DNA of 64,000 bases from an uncultured Allomuricauda sp. (GCF_947499695.1 NZ_CANMPQ010000002.1:434001-498000); one strand, 5' to 3'; positions 16,187 to 26,501 are shown, counted from the first letter of the stretch. Translations and numbers: made by a program. The notes: generated from the sequence alone by a model not told the origin.

Positions 16187-17232
16187 CCTTCCAACAGGGT
16201 GATAATCTTATCTATTACCTGTTGAGGCGTAATGGTTTCCATTGCAGTTTCATACCCTGCGGGTAATTTATTGCCATATACCGAAGTTGGAATTAAAGGA
16301 TATCGTTCCCGATTGGCCAGTAAAGCATGTTCTTTTGACTGACCAAAAGGATAAAACCCTGCAAAGGGGTGGGTAACGCCCCAAATTGTGATAACAGGAA
16401 TGCCATAATTGGCCGCCAAATGGGAATTACCACTATCCATAGATAGCATTACATCGAGGTTTGAAATTAAAGACAGTTCTTCTTTTAAATTGAGTCTTCC
16501 GGCCATATTCAAAACATGCTCCCCTTCCTTGGCAATCGCCTCCAACTGCTTAACCTCATGGGCCCCGCCTCCAAAAAGCAATATTTTATACTTATTGGTA
16601 TTATTTAGTTTTTGAATAACCTCTTTCATCAGATATAGTGGATACATTTTGCCTTCGTGCGCGGCAAAAGGCGCTATCCCCACCCATTTATTGGCATCTT
16701 GACGTACAAGTTCCAATACATTCTCGGAAAGTTGAATTCGCTCTAAAAGCTTTGTTCTTTTCAAATCAACAGGAAAACCCAGTTCCGTGAATACATCCGC
16801 ATAGCGTTGATGGGTGCTTTTTAGTTGTTTGAAAATTTTGTTCTTATTTCTGGTAAGTGCCTTCTTTTCCGCCCTTCCCTTATCCACCTGAGCAAACGGG
16901 GTTTTGCCAAGACCGAAATATTTTTGAAGAATTCTGCTCCTTAGAACGTTGTGCAGGTCGGCAACAGCGTCAATTTGAAGACTTTTCAGTTCTTGGTACA
17001 AGCGCCAAAGTCCAACCAACCCTTTGTGACGCTTTTTGACATCAGCCTCAAATACATTAACATTTTCCAGTCCGGAAAAAATAGGTAGAAACAATTTTTT
17101 GGTAAGAACGGTAACTTCTATCTGTGGATACTGATTTAGTAATGCACTTAGCACTGGCACCGTCATGGCGACATCGCCCATAGCAGACAGGCGAATGATC
17201 AAAATATGGGTCTGCTTACCCTTTTTGCCCAC
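16183..17232 (-). CDS. Glycosyltransferase family 9 (heptosyltransferase-like)
   Basis: 349 residues with GT-B layout. The N-terminal strand and loop are HILIIRLSAMGDVAMTVPV, as in ADP-heptose:LPS heptosyltransferases, and the C-terminal half holds MSMDSGNSHLAANYGIPVI and IWGVTHPFAGFYP. It probably adds a sugar to the lipid A core or a related glycolipid at the inner membrane. The donor is not certain. The gene overlaps the DUF4254 gene upstream by 17 bases, a pairing common in this family of bacteria. Confidence 0.9.
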   Translation of the reverse strand: MGKKGKQTHILIIRLSAMGDVAMTVPVLSALLNQYPQIEVTVLTKKLFLPIFSGLENVNVFEADVKKRHKGLVGLWRLYQELKSLQIDAVADLHNVLRSRILQKYFGLGKTPFAQVDKGRAEKKALTRNKNKIFKQLKSTHQRYADVFTELGFPVDLKRTKLLERIQLSENVLELVRQDANKWVGIAPFAAHEGKMYPLYLMKEVIQKLNNTNKYKILLFGGGAHEVKQLEAIAKEGEHVLNMAGRLNLKEELSLISNLDVMLSMDSGNSHLAANYGIPVITIWGVTHPFAGFYPFGQSKEHALLANRERYPLIPTSVYGNKLPAGYETAMETITPQQVIDKIITLLEG

Positions 17233-17821
17233 GAAGTACCGGATTTAGCTCATCATCGTTGTACATTTTCATCTGTTTATAAACTTTCATGTACTTCTTT
17301 CCTGTTTCGATATCCTCAAGCAATTGGTCAATGGCTGAAGAAAGGTCTTTCTTTTGTTCTAAAAGTACTGTCAACTTTTTGCTGCACTTATCTATGTGCT
17401 CTGCTGATGCATCGGTTCGATCTACCTCTTCTTGCATATGGTAAATTTTCAAAGCCAAAATGGAAAGTCTATCAATTGCCCATGCCGGACTCTCAGTATT
17501 GATTGTGGCATCTGACTTCACCTCAACCCTTATATATTTATCGAGAAAATAACTGTCAATATATTCAACAAGGTCCGTTCTGTCTTGGTTGCTAGCATCA
17601 ATTTTTCGCTTTAAATCAAGGGCTGAAGTCGGGTCAATCCCAGGGTCTCTGATAATATCTTCATAATGCCACTGTACGGTATCTATCCAATTCTTTCTGT
17701 ATAGCAAATGCTCCACTTTATCCTTCGGATAAGGATTTACAAACTCCTGATAAACATCATCCTTGATATGATAAGTGTCTATGCTTTGTTGAAAAATAGT
17801 AAAGGCAAACGAACTGAACAT
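17216..17821 (-). CDS. DUF4254 protein
   Basis: 201 residues from ATG 17821 (a GTG at 17827 adds two). The protein is helical and charged, with no signal peptide, and fits DUF4254. The segment HLLYRKNWIDTVQWHYEDIIRDP near 40-62 and the long C-terminal coiled-coil-like helices are visible. The function is unknown, but its overlap with the heptosyltransferase-like gene suggests a role in LPS core assembly or its control. Confidence 0.8.
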   Translation of the reverse strand: MFSSFAFTIFQQSIDTYHIKDDVYQEFVNPYPKDKVEHLLYRKNWIDTVQWHYEDIIRDPGIDPTSALDLKRKIDASNQDRTDLVEYIDSYFLDKYIRVEVKSDATINTESPAWAIDRLSILALKIYHMQEEVDRTDASAEHIDKCSKKLTVLLEQKKDLSSAIDQLLEDIETGKKYMKVYKQMKMYNDDELNPVLRGQKG

Positions 17822-17858
17822 GCTCACAAATTTGTGGCAAAGATATTGCTTTATCCTT

Positions 17859-18791
17859 TTACAGGTTAAGGTCTAAAACAAAAAGTAAAATGGGCAACAG
17901 CACACAGATAACGACGACCAATTCCTTAAGCTTTATCTTTTTAACGGTTTCCAGATAGTTTGTCATAAACACAGCAACTGGAAAAAAGGTAATTAAGACT
18001 GGAGATGCTCCATCGAATCTGAAAAAGCTTATGACCGCGCCCAAAACAAAAGTCAAGAAAACAATACGAAGTAAAACTAGTTTTCCACCACCCTTTTTTC
18101 GGACTTTGACAAAAACTAGAAACATAACCACTAACATTAGCGAAGTATAGACCAGTAGTTTTATAATGCCCTTATGTCCAAAAAAATCAATGAACAAAAA
18201 ATCCAATCTAAAACGATAATGTTCCTCAAAAAACCCAAGGGAATCATTCAATTTTAAAACAGTAAAGGACAAAATCAAAACTGTAGCAATCGCAACCAAA
18301 GGAACCATCCAATTTTTAGCAGGTTTTTTATCATATACGTTGATTGCCACAAACACAAGAATCAAAAAAATCAATGTCCAGTCGTAAAAAAAACTGGCGA
18401 CACATATCAAAAAGGTAGCGTCAAAAATCTTATGTTTTACGCTTCTCATAGATTTGATCGCAAGCAATCTCCAAATCGCAAGAAGCAAAAAAAAGTTGGC
18501 AAAAATGGCATTTTTATCCCCAATAGTATCTGAAAAAGCTACCAATAGCAGCGTAAAAAATAGAATAGCGAAAGAGCTCAAGCCTGTAACTTTCTCGACC
18601 TTAACTATTCTACTGATAATATATAATGAAAGCAAAAGTACGGCAAGTACAATCAGTTCCTCAGGAAATGTATCAAGGGTAATCCCAATATCCGTACCGA
18701 ATAGTAAGTGAATCGAGTAAAAGAGGAGGAGGAAAACCGATAAAACGATATAATTTATCGGTTTTGTTTTCCCGAAAAAGCTTGAAATCAT
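17859..18791 (-). CDS. DUF6427 integral membrane protein
   Basis: 310 residues with about nine to ten hydrophobic helices over the whole length and no soluble domain. The N-terminal SSFFGKTKPINYIVL segment is typical of the Bacteroidota family DUF6427. The function is unknown. It lies 37 bases upstream of the DUF4254 gene and is divergent from the small gene at 18831, so it heads the DUF6427-DUF4254-GT9 transcript. Confidence 0.8.
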   Translation of the reverse strand: MISSFFGKTKPINYIVLSVFLLLFYSIHLLFGTDIGITLDTFPEELIVLAVLLLSLYIISRIVKVEKVTGLSSFAILFFTLLLVAFSDTIGDKNAIFANFFLLLAIWRLLAIKSMRSVKHKIFDATFLICVASFFYDWTLIFLILVFVAINVYDKKPAKNWMVPLVAIATVLILSFTVLKLNDSLGFFEEHYRFRLDFLFIDFFGHKGIIKLLVYTSLMLVVMFLVFVKVRKKGGGKLVLLRIVFLTFVLGAVISFFRFDGASPVLITFFPVAVFMTNYLETVKKIKLKELVVVICVLLPILLFVLDLNL

Positions 18792-18803
18792 GTTAGGTTT
18801 TAC

Positions 18804-18811
18804 TACTTTTG
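18804..18811 (+). promoter_or_regulatory. -7 promoter element of the small membrane protein gene
   Basis: TACTTTTG fits TAnnTTTG and ends 19 bases before the ATG at 18831. Confidence 0.55.
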
Positions 18812-18830
18812 CAAAGTAAATATAGCTAAG

Positions 18831-19052
18831 ATGAGCAAGTTTTTTTACGGTATTGAAGACTTATTTGTGAATGGTCTTTTTGCGCCTTATGATTTCTTTC
18901 GATTTATGGAAAACTGGTGGGGTTCCAATTCAGTGAATTGGATTTTCGCCGTCATCGGTTTTATTTCCATGATTTATTGGATGAAAGAACTTAAGATTTT
19001 TAATGATAATGGTGAGGAAGACAAAAGCATTACCTCCCATTCTTACCTATAG
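18831..19052 (+). CDS. Small membrane protein, DUF6341-like
   Basis: 73 residues with one clear transmembrane helix (WIFAVIGFISMIYWM, near 40-54) and an acidic C-terminal tail. It resembles a short Flavobacteriaceae family (DUF6341) that has sometimes been mislabelled uracil phosphoribosyltransferase; nothing in it supports that enzyme name. Its own -7 element is present. The gene is convergent with purD and the two overlap by six bases. Confidence 0.75.
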   Translation: MSKFFYGIEDLFVNGLFAPYDFFRFMENWWGSNSVNWIFAVIGFISMIYWMKELKIFNDNGEEDKSITSHSYL

Positions 19053-20318
19053 GTCAAATCCAAGATCTTTTCGATAGTACATTCCTTCAAAATGTAGCTT
19101 TTCTATATTTTGATAGGATTTCTGCAATGCTTCCTTGAAATTATTTCCGAAGGATGTAACGGCAATTACACGACCACCGTTGGTCAGCACTTTTCCGTTG
19201 CTCTCTTTTGTTCCAGCATGAAAAACCAAGGAATCTTCAATAGTTCCTATCCCTTGTATTTCCTTTCCCTTTTCATAAGCTTCGGGGTAGCCTCCAGAAA
19301 CAGCCATTACTGTGGTTGCTGTTCTTTCGTCAATTTCCAGATTGATTTCATCCAAAGTCCCTTTTGACATTGCATCAAGAATTTCCACCAAATCTGACTT
19401 AAGCCGTGGCATCACTACCTCAGTCTCAGGATCTCCCATGCGAACATTATATTCAATAACCTTGGGTTCTTCACCAACTTTGATAAGCCCTATAAAAATG
19501 AAGCCCACATAGGGTAAATTGTCTTTTTTAAGGCCCTCTACCGTAGGTTTTACAATTTGTTGCTCTATCTTATGCATAAAAGCACTATCGGCAAAAGGAA
19601 CCGGGGAAATCGCGCCCATGCCTCCAGTGTTCAAGCCAGTATCTCCTTCTCCTATACGCTTGTAGTCTTTTGCGGTTGGTAAAACTTTGTAGTTGGTCCC
19701 ATCTGTAAGTACAAAACAGCTCAATTCAATTCCATCCAAGAACTCCTCTATAACGACCGTTGCGCTGGCTTCTCCAAATTTGGAATCCAACAACATCGCT
19801 TTTAATTCATCTTTGGCTTCATCCAAATCTTTGAGAATAAGAACGCCTTTTCCAGCTGCCAGTCCATCCGCCTTAAGTACATAGGGCGGACTAAGTGTTT
19901 CCAAAAACGTATATCCTTCTTCGAGATTTTCTGATGTAAAACTTTGATAAGCTGCCGTTGGAATGCTATGACGCATCATAAATTCTTTTGCAAACTCTTT
20001 ACTTCCTTCCAATTCAGCGGCCACTTTTTGAGGACCAATTACAGAAACGTTCTTAAGTTGCGAATCGTTCAAGAAAAAATCATGAATGCCATTTACCAGT
20101 GGGTCTTCAGGACCAACAACCACTAAATCGATATTCTCTTTTAAAGTGACGTTCTTAATTCCTTCAAAATCGTTTACCCCCACCTCAACGTTAGAGGCGA
20201 TTGTTGCCGTTCCAGCATTGCCTGGGGCAACAAACAATTTTTGAACTTTCGGGCTTTGTAAAATTTTATGGGTTATCGCATGCTCGCGACCTCCTGAACC
20301 AAGGATAAGAATGTTCAT
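19047..20318 (-). CDS. purD: Phosphoribosylamine-glycine ligase (GARS)
   Basis: 423 residues, the normal length for PurD, an ATP-grasp enzyme that joins glycine to phosphoribosylamine in purine synthesis. The N-terminal NILILGSGGREHAI, the central YVLKADGLAAGKGVLI, the metal/ATP segment EYNVRMGDPETE and the later VMAVSGGYPE are all present. It stands alone, with a -7 element about 15 bases upstream. It is separated from the polysaccharide operon by 58 bases and is probably not part of it. Confidence 0.97.
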   Translation of the reverse strand: MNILILGSGGREHAITHKILQSPKVQKLFVAPGNAGTATIASNVEVGVNDFEGIKNVTLKENIDLVVVGPEDPLVNGIHDFFLNDSQLKNVSVIGPQKVAAELEGSKEFAKEFMMRHSIPTAAYQSFTSENLEEGYTFLETLSPPYVLKADGLAAGKGVLILKDLDEAKDELKAMLLDSKFGEASATVVIEEFLDGIELSCFVLTDGTNYKVLPTAKDYKRIGEGDTGLNTGGMGAISPVPFADSAFMHKIEQQIVKPTVEGLKKDNLPYVGFIFIGLIKVGEEPKVIEYNVRMGDPETEVVMPRLKSDLVEILDAMSKGTLDEINLEIDERTATTVMAVSGGYPEAYEKGKEIQGIGTIEDSLVFHAGTKESNGKVLTNGGRVIAVTSFGNNFKEALQKSYQNIEKLHFEGMYYRKDLGFDL

Positions 20319-20333
20319 CGATTAAAATTTTGG

Positions 20334-20341
20334 CAAAAATA
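20334..20341 (-). promoter_or_regulatory. -7 promoter element of purD
   Basis: Read on the minus strand, TATTTTTG fits TAnnTTTG and lies 15 bases upstream of the purD ATG. Confidence 0.5.
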
Positions 20342-20376
20342 ATTCAATTCAAATAGCAGACGCTAGATATGCGTAC

Positions 20377-21363
20377 TTATTTCCCATTTAAATGTGAAAA
20401 ATCGCGATGTTCTTTTTGGCGTAGTTCTTCTGGAGACAAAGATTTGAAGTATTCATACACCTTTTTCAAGCCCTCTGAACGATGCACTTTGGGCTCCCAA
20501 CTCAAAATCTCTTTTGCTCTTGAAATATCAGGCTGACGTTGCAGCGGATCATCTGCTGGCAAGGATTTAAAGACTATTTTCTGGTCAGTTCCTGTAAGTT
20601 TTATGATTTCTTGTGCGAACTCCAGAATCGTAGTTTCATCTGGATTTCCAATATTGATGGGTTCCGCATAGTCACTCATCAAAAGACGATAGATCCCTTC
20701 TATCTGATCATCGATATACGTAAAGGAACGGGTTTGGGACCCATCACCAAAAACCGTCAAATCCTCCCCGCGGAGAGCTTGGCCCATAAAGGCAGGTACC
20801 ACACGGCCATCATTTAAACGCATTCGCGAACCGTATGTGTTAAAAATTCGAACTATACGCGTATCTAAGCCATGATGCCTATGATAGGCCATGGTGATGG
20901 ATTCCATAAAACGTTTGGCTTCGTCGTAAACCCCCCTTGGACCAATTGGGCTCACGTTTCCGTAGTAATCTTCATTTTGAGGGTGAACCAATGGGTCACC
21001 ATATACTTCTGAAGTGGAAGCCACTAGAATTCGTGCATTTTTATCCTTAGCCAACCCTAACAAATTCAGTGTGCCCAATGAACCTACTTTTAAGGTTTCA
21101 ATAGGGATTTTTAGATAGTCAATCGGACTAGCCGGAGAAGCAAAGTGCAAAATATAATCCAAATCACCTCCCAAATGCACAAAAGTAGATACGTCATGAT
21201 GGTGAAATTCGAATCGCTCCAACGGAAAGAGGTGTTCAATGTTTTTAAGATCGCCAGTAATGAGGTTGTCCATGGCTATTACATGATGGCCTTCCGCGAT
21301 AAATCGATCACAAAGGTGTGAGCCTAAAAAGCCTGCTGCGCCTGTAATTAGGGTTCTTTTCAT
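20377..21363 (-). CDS. UDP-glucuronate decarboxylase-type SDR enzyme
   Basis: 328 residues from ATG 21363 (TTG at 21369 is less likely). It is an extended SDR: NAD-binding [11 protein letters not shown] at the N-terminus, [10 protein letters not shown] near 117-126, and YDEAK as the catalytic Tyr-Lys pair. It closely follows UDP-glucuronate decarboxylase (UXS), which makes UDP-xylose. It is the last gene of the long polysaccharide operon, two bases after the sugar transferase. A dTDP-glucose dehydratase role is less likely from the motif spacing. Confidence 0.85.
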   Translation of the reverse strand: MKRTLITGAAGFLGSHLCDRFIAEGHHVIAMDNLITGDLKNIEHLFPLERFEFHHHDVSTFVHLGGDLDYILHFASPASPIDYLKIPIETLKVGSLGTLNLLGLAKDKNARILVASTSEVYGDPLVHPQNEDYYGNVSPIGPRGVYDEAKRFMESITMAYHRHHGLDTRIVRIFNTYGSRMRLNDGRVVPAFMGQALRGEDLTVFGDGSQTRSFTYIDDQIEGIYRLLMSDYAEPINIGNPDETTILEFAQEIIKLTGTDQKIVFKSLPADDPLQRQPDISRAKEILSWEPKVHRSEGLKKVYEYFKSLSPEELRQKEHRDFSHLNGK

Positions 21364-21365
21364 AA

Positions 21366-22718
21366 TCAATAGGCCTTTGCTTCGCCCTTAATAGCATTCA
21401 ATACTGTTTGTACCATGATTTTCAAATCTAAGAACATTGACCAGTTTTCTATATAAAAGATATCAAATTTTGTTCTGTTTAAGATATCCATCTCCTGCTC
21501 AATTTCCCCACGATAACCTCTAACTTGCGCCAATCCTGTAATTCCTGGTTTAACAAAATGACGTACCATATATTTATCGACACTTGTAGCATATTCATTG
21601 GTATGTTTTACCATATGGGGTCTTGGACCAACAACCGACATTGTACCAAACAAAACATTATAAAATTGTGGAAGCTCATCGATGCTTGTTTTTCGAATAA
21701 ACTTACCCACTTTGGTAATTCTCATATCATTTTTGGTCGCTGAATGATTATCGGCATCCTTGTTTGGTGCCATAGATCTGAACTTATAACAATAAAACTC
21801 TCGATTATCAATTCCATTTCTACTTTGTCTAAAGAATACCGGCCCCTTTGACTCAACAGTTATAATGATAGCAAGTAAAGGAATAAGCCAAGACAATAGT
21901 CCAAAAATGATAATCAATGAAAAAATTACATCGAAACTCCGTTTTAAAAAGGCATTTATGGGATTGTGCAAAGGAATGTCCCTTAATGATAACACAGGGA
22001 TATAATCGTAATATTCAAATTTTAGTTTTTTGGCAAAAATGTTCTTGTTATCGGGAATAAACTTTAATGTTTTTAAGTTATTATCCGCAAAGTTTATGAA
22101 GGCAGTAAGTTCTTCATTTTTTAATTCGGAAATAGAGCAATAAATCTCATCAACTTTATTTTGTTTTATGAAATTAAGCGTCTCTATCATATCAAACTCC
22201 AAGGTTGAAGGTGAAAATTGCTTTAGAAAGTTATATCCGAATTCTGTTCGTTCTTTGAAAACGGAAATTAATTGGTCGGTCTTCTTGTTTTTACCGATTA
22301 CCACAACGTTTCTCAAGTTGCCCTTCAGATTGCCTCTGTACTGCATCAAGAAAATGTAGGTGACAAGTTTAGCTATCCCCACCGTCAACATCACTAAAGC
22401 AAAATATTGAGCCAATGCATAGCGGCTCATTAAAGGCTGTTTAAAAAACCCAATAAAAGCAAATAATATCAAAAAAAAGTAAAAAAATTGGGTGAAAATT
22501 TTCCTGAAAATAATTGGCACTTTCGTATATCGATGAATTCTATAGAACCCATTTCTAAGTGAAAAAATAACCCATCCACCTGTTATGTAAATATGAAATA
22601 AAACAGGTTCCTCAAGATTGATGGGCAAAAAATACGCGAAAAGATTGATTACCAATAAATCCATTATCAAGGACATTGGTCTTATTAAATCTGAATACTT
22701 TGTGAACCCAAAAAACAT
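21366..22718 (-). CDS. Undecaprenyl-phosphate sugar-1-phosphate transferase (WcaJ-type)
   Basis: 450 residues. Four N-terminal transmembrane helices and a CoA-binding-like central domain precede the catalytic bacterial sugar transferase domain (from about residue 260), with [17 protein letters not shown], the substrate segment FRQSRNG and YKFRSM, and SIDELPQ and GPRPHM near 365-395. It starts polysaccharide repeat units by moving a hexose-1-phosphate onto undecaprenyl phosphate at the inner membrane. Glucose or galactose is likely, but specificity cannot be read. It is the initiating enzyme of this operon. Confidence 0.92.
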   Translation of the reverse strand: MFFGFTKYSDLIRPMSLIMDLLVINLFAYFLPINLEEPVLFHIYITGGWVIFSLRNGFYRIHRYTKVPIIFRKIFTQFFYFFLILFAFIGFFKQPLMSRYALAQYFALVMLTVGIAKLVTYIFLMQYRGNLKGNLRNVVVIGKNKKTDQLISVFKERTEFGYNFLKQFSPSTLEFDMIETLNFIKQNKVDEIYCSISELKNEELTAFINFADNNLKTLKFIPDNKNIFAKKLKFEYYDYIPVLSLRDIPLHNPINAFLKRSFDVIFSLIIIFGLLSWLIPLLAIIITVESKGPVFFRQSRNGIDNREFYCYKFRSMAPNKDADNHSATKNDMRITKVGKFIRKTSIDELPQFYNVLFGTMSVVGPRPHMVKHTNEYATSVDKYMVRHFVKPGITGLAQVRGYRGEIEQEMDILNRTKFDIFYIENWSMFLDLKIMVQTVLNAIKGEAKAY

Positions 22719-22756
22719 ATAGGCTTTTAAATATTGGCACTTGGTGGTTAAAAGTA

Positions 22757-23494
22757 TTAAAATTTAAAGCGCTCGCGGAACACCATAATAATAAACTTAG
22801 TATTACCTATCAAATATCTTTTCCACATACGTTTTGGTTCTTGAATAAATCTGTAAAACCATTCTAATCCCACTTTTTGCATGAATAAAGGTGCTCGTTT
22901 AACTTTTCCGGCAACTACATCAAAACTGCCACCTACTCCCATAATAAAATTGACTTTTGCCAGGACCGCCCTATTATCAAATAAAAAATTCTCCTTTTTG
23001 GGAGAACTCATGGCAACAAACAATATTTGAGCTCCACTATCCGCTATTTGCTTTGCAATTTTCTTTTCATCTTCTTTTTTAAAGTACCCATTTCTGTATC
23101 CGGCAACTATATCCGCCCCATACTTTTCCGAGTATAACTTCACAACGTTCTTCACTATATTCTCCTTAGCGCCAAAGAAAAATATTTTATGATGATGTTT
23201 GCCAGCAGAATCCACTAAATTCTCCATTAAATCTATTCCCGCTACGCGCTCCTTTAGCGGCTTCCCTAAGAAGCGGGAGGCCCAAACTACAGCCTGGCCA
23301 TCAGCGTTTATAATGTGGCTATTGTTCACACTTTCCCTAAGTTGTAAATCTTTTTGCATGGAAACCATTTTCCCAGCATTGACCACGACATGATGAAGGT
23401 GTTCTTTGCGTTCGATTGCCTTGACTACTTTCTCAAGTGTCTCTTCCATTGAAAAATTATCAATTGCGGTATTTAGAATATTTATGCGATTCAT
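22757..23494 (-). CDS. WecG/TagA/CpsF family glycosyltransferase
   Basis: 245 residues, normal for the family (GT26). VVVNAGKMVSMQKD, the conserved INADGQAVVWASRFLG segment (near 63-77) with its active-site Asp, and FFGAKENIVKNV are present. Relatives add N-acetylmannosamine or its uronic acid to a lipid-linked GlcNAc, so it is likely to add an early sugar of the repeat unit. The start overlaps the deacetylase gene by four bases. Confidence 0.9.
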   Translation of the reverse strand: MNRINILNTAIDNFSMEETLEKVVKAIERKEHLHHVVVNAGKMVSMQKDLQLRESVNNSHIINADGQAVVWASRFLGKPLKERVAGIDLMENLVDSAGKHHHKIFFFGAKENIVKNVVKLYSEKYGADIVAGYRNGYFKKEDEKKIAKQIADSGAQILFVAMSSPKKENFLFDNRAVLAKVNFIMGVGGSFDVVAGKVKRAPLFMQKVGLEWFYRFIQEPKRMWKRYLIGNTKFIIMVFRERFKF

Positions 23495-24477
23495 TGATAG
23501 GTTTTGTATGAATGATCCAAATGAGTTTGTTCTATAAAACCGGAAAGTTTCTTTAACGAATATTGAGTAAATGCCTTTGGGTGTCCAATTAGAACAAGAT
23601 TTCCCTTGTTTGCCGTTTTGGAGCGATACTTTGGAAATGCATTCTTTAGTAAGGATGCTTTATAACCATCTATGGATACCACACTATGAGAAAAATTAAG
23701 AAGTAGTTTTAATACATTCCGCTTGTCCATTGAAAGAGCATTCCCATCTCCATAGGGAATATGCTTTGCTTGTTTGAAAATTTTTACAAAAATAAATTTC
23801 CAAAAAAACCAAGGAGGAACTTTGTATGAACTTATTGGAATTTCCGTAAATTCCCCATTTTCATCTTCTTGGACAAGGTCATGTGAAAATCTATACTTTG
23901 TCTTGTATTGCTCCACTTGTGAGAAATCAAAAACCTGGTTTTTGGATTTATATTTTCCTCCCGGGTATACGGTGCTGTCCACCATGATACGGTTCTTTCG
24001 CAACCCTTTACCAATAGGTTCGAAGGGTTGTGCGCTCCATCCGCCTGCCCTATATGCTTGTGGTCGAATTCCGCAAATTCGTTCTAAAACTTCAGTATAG
24101 CGGGTAATAATGTCAACAATCCTATTCTCAGAAAAACAAGAAAGTCTATATCTATCCGTGTTAAAAATCCATCTGCTTCCGTCATAATAGGAATCTTCCC
24201 AATGTGGATGAACATGCAATTCAATTCCATGACCTTCACTGGCCAAATATTTAATTTGATCACATATGTTTTTATAATCGGATTGAAGTTGAGGAAATTC
24301 TGCTTTATTCTTCTCTAAGGCAAGTAGAAAGCCCGAATCTACGAAGCAGGTAAACTTAATATTATAGGGTTCTGTAATCTTAAGTAATTCTTGCGTAGGT
24401 TGAATGATACATTTTTCAACGGTTCCACTCTTAGAGCCGAAAAAAAGTTCATAATCCAAGGTAATATATATGTTCAT
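23491..24477 (-). CDS. Polysaccharide deacetylase (NodB-like)
   Basis: 328 residues with NodB-homology motifs: TLDYE near residues 6-10, the metal pair in ELHVHPHW near 85-92, and YRAGGW near 140-146. Carbohydrate esterase family 4 members remove N-acetyl groups from sugar polymers. No signal peptide is evident, so it may act on lipid-linked intermediates in the cytoplasm. It lies between an O-antigen-ligase-like gene (gap 3) and the WecG-like gene (overlap 4). Confidence 0.75.
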   Translation of the reverse strand: MNIYITLDYELFFGSKSGTVEKCIIQPTQELLKITEPYNIKFTCFVDSGFLLALEKNKAEFPQLQSDYKNICDQIKYLASEGHGIELHVHPHWEDSYYDGSRWIFNTDRYRLSCFSENRIVDIITRYTEVLERICGIRPQAYRAGGWSAQPFEPIGKGLRKNRIMVDSTVYPGGKYKSKNQVFDFSQVEQYKTKYRFSHDLVQEDENGEFTEIPISSYKVPPWFFWKFIFVKIFKQAKHIPYGDGNALSMDKRNVLKLLLNFSHSVVSIDGYKASLLKNAFPKYRSKTANKGNLVLIGHPKAFTQYSLKKLSGFIEQTHLDHSYKTYQ

Positions 24478-24480
24478 CGC

Positions 24481-25659
24481 TTATTTTTTCGTCCTGTTCG
24501 TCCAACTTAAAAATAAAGAGGAAAATAGGGCAAAGTATTCCACTCCCTTTATCCTAACCAGAGTAGATTCAGTAATATTTGCAAGAATAAAGACGAAGAA
24601 AATAAACGTAAATAGATAGTCTTTTCTATAGACGCTAAGCAGAAACAAGAGTCCTAGTGACATAATATACGTGAAGCCCCCGATAGCTCCGTTTATACTT
24701 AAATATTCTAAAAACTGATTGTGGGCATTCAAGTCATTTGCCTCTGCCAAAGAGTAATCCCCATCCATATACTTTTGCCTTCTTATGGAATCAATTTCTG
24801 CAAATCCTACACCAAAAAAGGGGTTCTCCTTAAAAATCTCATAGGAAACCTCCCATCTTTCAATTCTTTTCTCATCCAAAATACTATCCACGGAGAACAT
24901 TCTATTGTTCATATATTTATCTCCCATGGTCCAGAAAACCAGCGCACAAACACCGATTCCGGAAACTAACACCATAAGTTGCTGTCTATACGTAGATACT
25001 TTGCTAATTGCCAAGTACACAAAAAACATAAACAATAACAGCACTACCATATCACTGGCCAACTGAAATAATCCGAACACAAAAACAATTAAGAAAAAAT
25101 ATTTCCACAGCTTTGAAAAAGACTCGTCTTGAATTAAAAACAAAATCGAAGTGGCTATAAAAAGGCCAAGATAAGTGGGATGTGTATCTGCAACAGCTGT
25201 GAAACCATGCCCTATATTATCCCATGCAAACCAATTTCCCCAAGACTCTTCTTTGCTTAATATTCCCAAAATGAGGTTAATGTAACATATGGCTAAGGTG
25301 ACCAAACACCCGAATACCAATGCCAGAAACATTTTTCTTCTTTTTTCGGTATCAAGACCACTTTCAGAAATTAGTACAATGGGGACAAATAACAGAGATA
25401 AATGAGTTTCTAAATAATAGATGTTTTCCCAATCCCATGATCGAAAGGCTGCAAGCATGGCCAAAACAAAAAACGCAAAAACCGGTATTCCCCTGAGCAA
25501 AATCTTTTTGATGTTTGACTTGGTAGGGTTCGATAAAATTTCTACAAGACGAAGCCCTATGTACAACACCAAAAAACCATTATTGACCTTGGTGTACATT
25601 GGAAGTGTAAAAACCACCAAATAAAGAATCCAATGTGTGTGTTTTAGTAAAAGGTTCAA
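24481..25659 (-). CDS. O-antigen ligase/polymerase-like membrane protein (first copy)
   Basis: 392 residues with about ten to twelve hydrophobic helices. A periplasmic loop in the second half carries ENPFFGVGFAEI and the conserved NAHNQFLEYLSINGAIGG. These are the marks of the Wzy_C/WaaL superfamily, which joins or polymerises lipid-linked sugars in the periplasm. A second member with the same layout is encoded at 29487. Ligase and polymerase roles cannot be told apart from the sequence. Confidence 0.85.
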   Translation of the reverse strand: MNLLLKHTHWILYLVVFTLPMYTKVNNGFLVLYIGLRLVEILSNPTKSNIKKILLRGIPVFAFFVLAMLAAFRSWDWENIYYLETHLSLLFVPIVLISESGLDTEKRRKMFLALVFGCLVTLAICYINLILGILSKEESWGNWFAWDNIGHGFTAVADTHPTYLGLFIATSILFLIQDESFSKLWKYFFLIVFVFGLFQLASDMVVLLLFMFFVYLAISKVSTYRQQLMVLVSGIGVCALVFWTMGDKYMNNRMFSVDSILDEKRIERWEVSYEIFKENPFFGVGFAEIDSIRRQKYMDGDYSLAEANDLNAHNQFLEYLSINGAIGGFTYIMSLGLLFLLSVYRKDYLFTFIFFVFILANITESTLVRIKGVEYFALFSSLFLSWTNRTKK

Positions 25660-26501
25660 ATCTTGTATCGGTTAATGACCATAAAAGGCAGTGTAACAAG
25701 GTAATATAAAACTTGTTTTTTTCTGTTAAGGGATTTTTTCCATTTATAATCTGGATAAATGTTTATTTTTTTGTTATGCTTCATCCGATTCCCACCAATA
25801 ATATGAGGCATTTTTATTTCTTCTGACAAAGTTAATTGTTTATCCTCTTCTCCGAAAATATGCAGTTGAATCCTTGATAACTGACTTAAAGGGTCCTCGA
25901 CAAAATCCTCATATCTTACTTTGAGAACCCTTTTATCGGACCATGCTACAATCTGAGCAAAAAAGTTTATCAAAAGGTAATATAAAATTGTGGCAACGGG
26001 CTTTTTGGTAGTCTGTACATTTTTAGAGAATGAGTTCACTACTCCCCTCACATCTCTAGTCACGTATAGCCCCTTTACTTTCAATTTAGAACTTCTTGAG
26101 AGCAAAAGATATCTGGCAACGTATTTGGATGAATCCAAAAGGTATGTTTCAGTGCATTGTTTATGTGTTTTTTCAAAAATCTTTTCCTGAACCGATAGAT
26201 ATTCAGAATCTGGCTTTTTTTTGAATAATAAATAAGGGATGTTCCTGTGGTTTTCTTTTTTATTTATCCTTGTATTCAAACTCCTTAGTTCCTGCTGCAC
26301 ATTTTCCAGCTCTCGCATGATGCTTCCCCAAAAGGAACATTTCTCCAAATGTTCTCCACATGAACATTTTTTGTCTTCTACAAGATAATCTCCAAATTGA
26401 TGCATTTCTCCAACTGTGACAATATTTTTATTGGCATTTAAAACAGTGGCCAATAGTGTTGTCCCGCTTCTGCCAGCTCCTAGAAGATATATTATGTTCA
26501 T
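25656..26501 (-). CDS. Sulfotransferase
   Basis: 281 residues, the size of a bacterial PAPS-dependent sulfotransferase. The 5'-phosphosulfate-binding loop YLLGAGRSGTTLLATVLN is at the N-terminus and the 3'-phosphate-binding segment VTRDVRGVVNSF is near 145-156. A Cys cluster (CSCGEHLEKCSFW, near 46-58) recalls the CxCG type seen in polysaccharide-modifying members. The operon also encodes CysC, CysN, CysD and CysQ, which make PAPS and recycle PAP, so it probably sulfates the polysaccharide made here. Confidence 0.88.
   Translation of the reverse strand: MNIIYLLGAGRSGTTLLATVLNANKNIVTVGEMHQFGDYLVEDKKCSCGEHLEKCSFWGSIMRELENVQQELRSLNTRINKKENHRNIPYLLFKKKPDSEYLSVQEKIFEKTHKQCTETYLLDSSKYVARYLLLSRSSKLKVKGLYVTRDVRGVVNSFSKNVQTTKKPVATILYYLLINFFAQIVAWSDKRVLKVRYEDFVEDPLSQLSRIQLHIFGEEDKQLTLSEEIKMPHIIGGNRMKHNKKINIYPDYKWKKSLNRKKQVLYYLVTLPFMVINRYKI

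Noticed and set aside
18831..19052. Uracil phosphoribosyltransferase label for the small membrane protein
   Set aside because: At 73 residues with one membrane helix it has none of the PRPP-binding motif of that enzyme.
21363..21369. TTG start for the UXS-type gene
   Set aside because: The ATG at 21363 gives the conserved N-terminus directly before the NAD-binding loop. The TTG only adds two residues and overlaps the preceding stop.
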